This document shows positions 30,734 through 35,745 of a DNA stretch of 35,745 nt, one piece after another (the first letter of the stretch is position 1; each line of letters begins with the position of its first letter). Source of the DNA: Microvirga brassicacearum (lineage in GTDB: Bacteria > Pseudomonadota > Alphaproteobacteria > Rhizobiales > Beijerinckiaceae); assembly GCF_008757455.1 (NCBI RefSeq), contig NZ_VCMV01000020.1:23642-59386 (forward strand), in the 5' to 3' direction. The translations under genes and the position numbers were made by a program. The notes beneath the pieces were generated by a model. The model searched no databases, was not told the origin of the DNA, and was given only the letters and a program-made list of their open reading frames with translations.

Positions 30734-32302
30734 ATGACGTTGAAGGCAAAGCTTTTACTGGCAGGGTGCGTTTCGGGATTGTTTGCGGCATCGGCCCTGC
30801 CATCGCTGGCTCAGCAATCGGTGCTGCGCATTTCGCTCAATGCGGACATTCGGGGAACGAATCCGGGTGTCAACCGGGATGACAACACCGATGCGGTTGT
30901 CCTCCACTCGGTGGAGGGGCTTGTGGCCTATGGCGAGAACGCCAGCATCAAGCCGCTCCTCGCGGAATCCGTTGCAGTCTCGGAGGATGGGCGCACCTAC
31001 ACTTTCAAGCTCCGCCAGGGAATCAAATTTCACAATGGCGCCGACCTGACATCCGCGGATGTCGCCTGGAACTGGAAGCGTTATACCGACCCCAAGACCG
31101 AGTGGCGCTGCCTTGCGGAGTTTGACGGTCGCGGACGCACGCAGGTCGAAGTCATTGAGACGCCCGATGCAAGCACGGTCATTTTCCGCCTGACCAAGCC
31201 GGACGCGCTCTTTCTCGCCACGCTCGCGCGCACCGATTGCGCCATGACGGGCATCGTGCACAAGGATTCGATCAAGGCGGATGGCAGCTGGGACAAACCT
31301 ATCGGCACCGGACCGTTCAAGTTGACCGAGTGGCGGCGGGGTGAGTTCGTCAAGCTCGCACGCTTCGATGCCTATTCGAGCCTCGGCGAAGGGCGGCCTG
31401 ACGGCTATGCCGGCTCCAAGCGTCCGCTGGTGGACGAAGTCCGCTTCATGGTCATTCCCGATAACGCCGCCGCCAAGACCGCATTGCTGCGTGGCGATGT
31501 GGACGTGGTGCCGGACGTGGCGAATGCCGATGTGAAAGAACTGAAAGCGCAGGCCAACCTGGGTCTTTCCATTGCGCAGAACATGGGCCTCAGCACGCTT
31601 CTGCTCCAGACGAAGGACCCGCTGCTCTCGAACGTGAAGTTGCGGCAGGCCATCGCTGCAGCACTCGACACCTCACAGATCGCCGCAGCCGTCACCGAGG
31701 GTCTCGCCAAGCAGAACAACTCCATCGTGCCGTTGAGTTCTTCTTATCACACGGCGGCGCATGACCGGGGCTACAAGCACGATCCCGAGGCGGCCAAGAA
31801 GCTTCTGCAGGAGGCTGGCTACAAGGGCGAGCCGATTGTGATCATGACCAACAAGCGCTACCCACAGACTTTCGCGTCGTCCGTCATCATGCAAGCGATG
31901 CTCCAGGCGGTCGGGATCAATGCGACGCTGGAAGTGCTGGAATGGGGCACGCAACTCGATCGCTACAATAAGGGAAACTATCAGATGATGGCATTCCCGT
32001 ATTCGGCGCGACTGGACCCCTCGTTGAGCTACGAATCCGTCATGGGTGCGAAGGAGAAGCAGCCTCGAAAGGTTTGGGACAATCCCGAAGCGCAGGCGCT
32101 TCTCGAAAAGTCGATGGTGGTGTCAAATCAGGCCGAGCGTCAGAAGATCTTCGACGAGTTGCATTCCCGGTTCCTGACCGAGGTGCCGTTCGTGATGCTC
32201 TATAACGGGGTCGAGGCCAGCGCCTTTCGCAAGAACGTGCAGGGCTACGCCGCGTCCGTGCTCTCGAAGCCGCGGGCCTGGGAGGTTCGCGTCGCGAACT
32301 GA
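30734..32302 (+). CDS. Peptide-type ABC transporter substrate-binding protein (copy 1)
   Basis: The 522-residue protein is an SBP_bac_5 (DppA/OppA-like) periplasmic binding protein. A Sec signal runs to about residue 27 (LLLAGCVSGLFAASALPSLAQ). The mature chain begins LRISLNADIRGTNPGVNRDDNTDAVVLHSVEGLVAY, followed by family blocks YTFKLRQGIKFHNGADLTSADVAWNW, KPIGTGPFKLTEWRRGEFVKL, LSNVKLRQAIAAALD and AKKLLQEAGYKGE. An LAGC near the start looks like a lipobox, but only five hydrophobic residues precede the Cys, so signal peptidase I cleavage is more likely. GGAGG stands before the ATG. No permease gene follows; the next gene is convergent. It is clearly paralogous to the 34132 protein and may use the same membrane components. 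The ligand is unknown. Confidence 0.92.
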   Translation: MTLKAKLLLAGCVSGLFAASALPSLAQQSVLRISLNADIRGTNPGVNRDDNTDAVVLHSVEGLVAYGENASIKPLLAESVAVSEDGRTYTFKLRQGIKFHNGADLTSADVAWNWKRYTDPKTEWRCLAEFDGRGRTQVEVIETPDASTVIFRLTKPDALFLATLARTDCAMTGIVHKDSIKADGSWDKPIGTGPFKLTEWRRGEFVKLARFDAYSSLGEGRPDGYAGSKRPLVDEVRFMVIPDNAAAKTALLRGDVDVVPDVANADVKELKAQANLGLSIAQNMGLSTLLLQTKDPLLSNVKLRQAIAAALDTSQIAAAVTEGLAKQNNSIVPLSSSYHTAAHDRGYKHDPEAAKKLLQEAGYKGEPIVIMTNKRYPQTFASSVIMQAMLQAVGINATLEVLEWGTQLDRYNKGNYQMMAFPYSARLDPSLSYESVMGAKEKQPRKVWDNPEAQALLEKSMVVSNQAERQKIFDELHSRFLTEVPFVMLYNGVEASAFRKNVQGYAASVLSKPRAWEVRVAN

Positions 32303-32356
32303 GGCCCCGCGGGGACCCTGGGAGGTTCGCGTCGCGAACTGAGGCCCCGCGGGGAC
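32277..32356. repeat. Perfect 40-bp tandem direct duplication across a stop codon
   Basis: Bases 32277-32316 and 32317-32356 are identical over all 40 positions. The unit begins CCTGGGAGGTTCGCG, contains the last codons and TGA of the binding-protein gene, and ends CCCCGCGGGGAC. It includes two palindromes, GTTCGCG-T-CGCGAAC and CCCCGCGGGG, so the copied DNA carries dyad structure after the stop. Confidence 0.97.
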
Positions 32357-32369
32357 GATGAGCCTTTGC

Positions 32370-32405
32370 GAATTCAGCCGCGGCGGCGTTGCGGCGGCTG
32401 AATTC
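32370..32405. terminator. Hairpin at the end of the second GntR gene
   Basis: GAATTCAGCCGC (32370-32381) and GCGGCTGAATTC (32394-32405) are perfect 12-bp inverted arms with a 12-nt GC-rich loop. The stop of the minus-strand regulator (32374-32376) lies inside the left arm. It sits between convergent genes and may end transcription from both sides; no T-run is evident. Confidence 0.5.
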
Positions 32406-33039
32406 GGGCGAGTTCCTTCTCGGCCGACTGCCGGATATGGGCAGTGAGGATGCTTCTGAGAGCCGGCGCGTCCCCTGCCTCGATTGCCTCGATCATCAGG
32501 AAATGCTCGCGACCGGATTGTTCGATGCGGGCGCGGGTCTTCCACTGCGTCGCCGGGGCGGAGGGACCGCGCCCTCGTATATCGAGAGCGAGGTTCACGA
32601 GTTCTTGGTTCGAACAGAGCTTGAGGAGCCGAATGTGGAATGCGACGTTCGCCTCGTATTGTTCGAGCAGGGTGCCGGTCAACACGAGGTCGGAAAACCG
32701 TTGCGCGAGTGCGCGCAGTTCCTGCCGGTCGGCTGCCGTCGCGTTTTGAACAATGGTGTCCGCCGCTGCGGTCTCGAGGACGATCCGCACCTCGCGGATT
32801 TCATCTGCCTGCCGGTCGTCGAGGGCGTGAACGTGGTAGCCCCGGTTGGGCACATGCCGGACCAGGCGTTTGCTCGACAGTTGGTCCAGCGCACGTCGCA
32901 CCTCCATGCGCGTTGCCCCGTACCGGTTTTCCAGATCGATCTGCTTCAGCCAAGTACCGGGTGTGAAGACGCCGGCCTGAATGTCCTTCGCCATCGCCTC
33001 AAGAAGAGTGCCGCGGGAGATCTGCGTTTTGCTGGTCAT
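32374..33039 (-). CDS. GntR/FCD transcriptional regulator (second)
   Basis: From the ATG at 33039 the product is 221 residues: a GntR winged helix (TLLEAMAKDIQAGVFTPGTWLKQIDLENRYGATRMEVRRALDQLSSKRLVRHVPNRGYHV) and an FCD domain (EIREVRIVLETAAADTIV, ANVAFHIRLLKLCSNQELV, REHFLMIEAIEAGDAPALRSILTAHIRQS) with the usual metal/ligand histidines. Unlike the regulator at 28514 it has one HTH and standard length. It is divergent from the hydrolase/binding-protein operon at 33246 and probably represses it until an acidic metabolite binds. An in-frame start 16 codons upstream is possible. Two GntR genes in one island suggest two ligand-responsive steps. Confidence 0.88.
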   Translation of the reverse strand: MTSKTQISRGTLLEAMAKDIQAGVFTPGTWLKQIDLENRYGATRMEVRRALDQLSSKRLVRHVPNRGYHVHALDDRQADEIREVRIVLETAAADTIVQNATAADRQELRALAQRFSDLVLTGTLLEQYEANVAFHIRLLKLCSNQELVNLALDIRGRGPSAPATQWKTRARIEQSGREHFLMIEAIEAGDAPALRSILTAHIRQSAEKELARIQPPQRRRG

Positions 33040-33210
33040 AAAAATAACAACACCCCGATTGTGCAGTCCGCAACCCTCATACGGCATCGCCGGGCGACGG
33101 CAATGGGGACGGCGAGGGGAAGCCTCCGCGATATCAAATCACACTTCGGCGGTGGGCCGCAAAAAAGCCGTCAGCCAGTATTGCCAAGGCCACAGGTAAA
33201 TGCAAACATT

Positions 33211-33220
33211 TTGGCGCCAA
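33211..33220. promoter_or_regulatory. Short perfect palindrome before the hydrolase gene
   Basis: TTGGCGCCAA is a perfect 10-bp palindrome 25 bases before the hydrolase start, in the 206-base divergent gap with the second GntR gene. It is a candidate operator only. Confidence 0.3.
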
Positions 33221-33245
33221 TTCTGAAACCAATCGAGAGAGCTTC

Positions 33246-34127
33246 ATGACGATTGCCGCAGCGACCCCTGCACCGGAGACCGAGGATCGCGGGAGCCAGA
33301 TCTACGATCTCGGCCATACGACAATCTTTGCGAGCCGCCACGATCCACGTTTTTCCTATTGTCTTTACGTTCCCGCCAACCTCGGCCAGGAAGCGAAGCC
33401 CGATCTCGTCGTGGCGATGCACGGAACCGGCCGCGGCTTCACTTCATATCGCGACGCCTTCTCCGAATTCGGCCGGTGGAACAACTGCATCATTCTCTGC
33501 CCGCTCTTTCCGGTCGGAGTGCGCGGCGACGGCAACCGCGACGGCTTCAAGTACATGCAGGAAGCCGATATTCGCTACGACCAGGCGCTCCTCGCGATTG
33601 TCGAGGAAGTTGGCGAGCGATATGCACTCAACGTCGATCGGTTCGCGCTCTTTGGTTTTTCCGGCGGAGGGCATTTCGCCCATCGATTCCTGCTCCTCCA
33701 TCCGAACCGTCTTTGGGCCGCCTCCATCGGCGCCCCCGGATCGGTGACGCTGCTTGATCCGACCCGTGATTGGTGGGTCGGCGTGCGCGACATGAAGGAA
33801 CGGTTCGGCATCGAACCCGATATCGCAGCCATGCGGAACGTGCCGGTGCAGATGGTTGTCGGCGCGGCCGATCTCGAGACATGGGAAATCACCCACCGGG
33901 AAACCGGCAGGCACTGGATGCCCGGTGCAAACGATGCCGGTCGGACGCGGCCCGAGCGTCTCGACAGCCTGCGCCGCTCCTTTGAGGCTGCCGGCGTAAA
34001 GGTCCAGTTCGATCTCGTGCCGAACGTGCCGCATGACGGAGACCGTGTCGTCGAACACGTGGAAAATTTCTTCGCCGCAGTTCTCAAGAACCGGCGCACG
34101 AACAAAAAAGCAAAACCAGAGGTATGA
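33246..34127 (+). CDS. Alpha/beta hydrolase (esterase/PHB-depolymerase-like)
   Basis: The 293-residue protein has the alpha/beta hydrolase layout: FSYCLYVPANLG, the oxyanion-loop strand LVVAMHGTGRGF, the nucleophile elbow GFSGGGHFAHR with S139, and the likely catalytic histidine in VPNVPHDG; the acidic member may be the Asp of VVGAADLETW. The build resembles LpqC/PHB-depolymerase-type esterases. No signal peptide is seen, so it acts in the cytosol. It starts at 33246 after an AGAGAG-like site, and the second binding-protein gene begins five bases after its stop, so they form one unit with the transporter. It could hydrolyse an ester or amide of the imported compound. Confidence 0.82.
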   Translation: MTIAAATPAPETEDRGSQIYDLGHTTIFASRHDPRFSYCLYVPANLGQEAKPDLVVAMHGTGRGFTSYRDAFSEFGRWNNCIILCPLFPVGVRGDGNRDGFKYMQEADIRYDQALLAIVEEVGERYALNVDRFALFGFSGGGHFAHRFLLLHPNRLWAASIGAPGSVTLLDPTRDWWVGVRDMKERFGIEPDIAAMRNVPVQMVVGAADLETWEITHRETGRHWMPGANDAGRTRPERLDSLRRSFEAAGVKVQFDLVPNVPHDGDRVVEHVENFFAAVLKNRRTNKKAKPEV

Positions 34128-34131
34128 ACAG

Positions 34132-35679
34132 ATGAAACTATCAATCGCGACAGCCCTTGGGGCTGCTCTCATGGCTGCGTCTCCGGCGGCGGCTCAAGGC
34201 GTCACCGTGGCGCTCAACGCTGATATCCGCAGCACCAATCCCGGCGTCAATCGCGACGACAACACCGATGCGGTCGTGCTGCACATGGTGGAAGGCCTCG
34301 TCGGCTACCGCCAGAACGGCACCGTTGCGCCGCTGCTGGCGGAATCGGTGCAGCTGTCGCCCGACGGCAAGACCTACACGTTCCGCCTGCGGCCGGGCGT
34401 CAAGTTCCACAACGGAGCAGCGCTGACGGCTGACGATGTCGTGTGGAGCTGGAATCGCTACATGGATGCCAAGACCGACTGGCGCTGCAGGACCGAATTC
34501 GATGGTCGCAGCGGCCTCAAGGTTGAAAAAATTGCGGCTCCGGATGCATCCACCGTCACGATGACGCTCGACCGGCCGAGCGCGCTCTTCCTCGATTCCC
34601 TCGCGCGGACCGATTGTGGCATGACGGCGATCCTGCACAAGGATTCGGTGAAGGCCGACGGGAGCTGGGACAAGCCGGTCGGAACCGGTCCGTTCAAGTT
34701 CGGCGAGTGGCGCCGCGGTGAAGCCGTCACGCTCGCACGCTTCGACGACTACCAGTCGCTTCCGGGCGAGAAGCCGGATGGCCTGGTGGGTGCGAAGCGC
34801 GCCGCTATTCCCGAGGTGAAGTTCCTCGTCGTTCCCGACGCTTCAACGGTCAAGGCTGCGCTTGCGTCAGGGGCAGTCGATGTGGCGCAGGTGCTCGATT
34901 CGGACGTGCCGGAATTGGCCAAAAGCAAAACCGTCGAGGTGGGCCTTTTCCCGTCGGCGACCAAACACACCTTCCTGTTCCAGACCCGTGATCCGCTTCT
35001 CGGCAACGTGAAGCTCCGCCAAGCGATCGCGGCCTCGATCGACATGCCGCAGCTTGTGGCGGCGGTCTCGAACGGCAACGGCAAGGCGAACAATTCCGCT
35101 ATCGCGCTCACCTCCGCCTATTACAAGGCCGCACAGCGCGAAGGCTACGCCTATGATCCGGCTAAGGCCCAGAAGCTGCTGAAGGAGGCTGGCTACAAGG
35201 GCGAAACGATCAAGATCATCGCGAACAAGCGCGTCCATGTGCCGAGCTTCAACGCAGCCGTCATCGCGCAAGCGATGATGCAGGCCGTCGGCATCAATGC
35301 GGAGATCGAAGTGCTCGAATGGGCGACCCAGCTCGACCGCTACAACAAGGGCAATTATCAGATGATGTCCTTCTCGTATTCGGCGCGCCTCGACCCGGCC
35401 TTGAGCTTCGAACAATTCTCCGGCCCCAAGGACACGCAGCCGCGCAAGGTTTGGGACGACGCGGAAGCGCAGGCATTGCTCGAGAAGGCCTCGACCATCT
35501 CGGACGAGGCTGAGCGCCAGAAGCTCTTCGACGAACTCCACAAGCGCCAGATGGCAACAACCCCGCTGATCATCTTCGCAAATGGCCAGGAAGCCTGGGC
35601 GCACACGAAGCGTGTGCAGGGCGCCGAACCGTGGGAAGGCAAACCGCGCGCCTGGGGCGCACGGGTTGTGACGAACTGA
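34132..35679 (+). CDS. Peptide-type ABC transporter substrate-binding protein (copy 2)
   Basis: The 515-residue product is paralogous to the protein at 30734; by eye about 60 percent of residues match, including NADIR(S/G)TNPGVNRDDNTDAVV near the mature N-terminus, WRCxxEFDGR, LARTDC-MT-I-HKDS-KADGSWDKP-GTGPFK, and EVLEW-TQLDRYNKGNYQMM. A Sec signal (KLSIATALGAALMAASPAAAQ) ends near residue 22. It delivers an oligopeptide-like or cationic amide ligand to the permease that starts at 35706. The ATG at 34132 begins five bases after the hydrolase stop. The copies differ most in the middle part (PELAKSKTVEVGLFPSATKHTF versus KELKAQANLGLSIAQNMGLSTL), so ligand preference may differ. The frame is open upstream but overlaps the hydrolase. 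Confidence 0.93.
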   Translation: MKLSIATALGAALMAASPAAAQGVTVALNADIRSTNPGVNRDDNTDAVVLHMVEGLVGYRQNGTVAPLLAESVQLSPDGKTYTFRLRPGVKFHNGAALTADDVVWSWNRYMDAKTDWRCRTEFDGRSGLKVEKIAAPDASTVTMTLDRPSALFLDSLARTDCGMTAILHKDSVKADGSWDKPVGTGPFKFGEWRRGEAVTLARFDDYQSLPGEKPDGLVGAKRAAIPEVKFLVVPDASTVKAALASGAVDVAQVLDSDVPELAKSKTVEVGLFPSATKHTFLFQTRDPLLGNVKLRQAIAASIDMPQLVAAVSNGNGKANNSAIALTSAYYKAAQREGYAYDPAKAQKLLKEAGYKGETIKIIANKRVHVPSFNAAVIAQAMMQAVGINAEIEVLEWATQLDRYNKGNYQMMSFSYSARLDPALSFEQFSGPKDTQPRKVWDDAEAQALLEKASTISDEAERQKLFDELHKRQMATTPLIIFANGQEAWAHTKRVQGAEPWEGKPRAWGARVVTN

Positions 35680-35705
35680 TCGGCTGGTAACGGGGAGGTA
35701 CGACC

Positions 35706-35745
35706 ATGCTGCGCTTCGCCATCCGACGGATCCTCATGGCCGTAC
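35706..35745 (+). CDS. ABC transporter permease, DppB/OppB-type, first 13 codons
   Basis: After a strong GGGGAGG at 35692-35698 the frame starts MLRFAIRRILMAV and runs off the window. This basic, Leu/Arg-rich opening before the first span is characteristic of DppB/OppB permeases, and the preceding gene encodes the matching binding protein. The rest of the transporter (DppC, DppD, DppF-type genes) is expected downstream but is not visible. Confidence 0.75.
   Translation, partial: MLRFAIRRILMAV

Noticed and set aside
30750..30772. Lipoprotein signal (LAGC) in the first binding protein
   Set aside because: Only a very short hydrophobic stretch precedes the Cys, while a full hydrophobic core and an AxA-like site follow it, which favours signal peptidase I.

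Overview
The window looks like a chromosomal segment of a high-GC alphaproteobacterium of the order Hyphomicrobiales, probably Nitrobacteraceae (Bradyrhizobium/Rhodopseudomonas/Afipia-like). The basis is the strong G/C third-position bias, the N-terminus of an Omp25/Omp31-type porin at the left edge, and many tightly overlapping genes. The family-level placement is inference; no rRNA or tRNA gene is visible.

Left part (1-9444): the start of an outer-membrane beta-barrel gene, an AT-rich gap with an orphan terminator, an exported pentapeptide-repeat protein, a membrane-bound GGDEF protein, a pair of carboxymuconolactone-decarboxylase/AhpD-like proteins, a KTSC mini-protein, and an RND efflux pair (membrane fusion protein plus HAE1 pump) that converges on a TetR/AcrR regulator.

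Centre (9750-27044) is the most interesting part. A MarR-type regulator is divergent from a PrtD-type ABC exporter and an HlyD-type fusion protein. These are followed by a small protein made almost only of RTX Ca2+-binding repeats. Then comes a translationally coupled run of eight genes: GT2 glycosyltransferase, methyltransferase, GT4, tail-anchored protein, degenerate GT2-like protein, second GT4, pyruvyl-transferase-family protein and a secreted propeller-like protein. A UDP-glucose 4-epimerase closes the run. Gene content and order resemble the exp/wge galactoglucan (EPS II) locus of Sinorhizobium meliloti (MarR-type ExpG/WggR, secretion pair ExpD1/D2, RTX protein ExpE1, glycosyltransferases). 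I infer a locus for a surface polysaccharide together with a co-exported Ca2+-binding RTX protein. A CAAACTAG-core motif occurs twice in the MarR/ABC promoter region and once, imperfectly, upstream of the RTX gene, which fits one small regulon.

Right part (27114-35745) is a catabolic/uptake island: an omega-amino acid:pyruvate-type aminotransferase, a GntR/FCD regulator with an apparent second winged-helix domain, a C45 (penicillin acyltransferase-like) amidase or acyltransferase, two paralogous peptide-type ABC substrate-binding proteins, a second GntR/FCD regulator, an alpha/beta hydrolase, and the first codons of a DppB-type permease. Together they suggest import and hydrolysis of an acylated amine or amide compound followed by transamination; the substrate cannot be read from sequence. 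A perfect 40-bp tandem duplication spans the stop codon of the first binding-protein gene.
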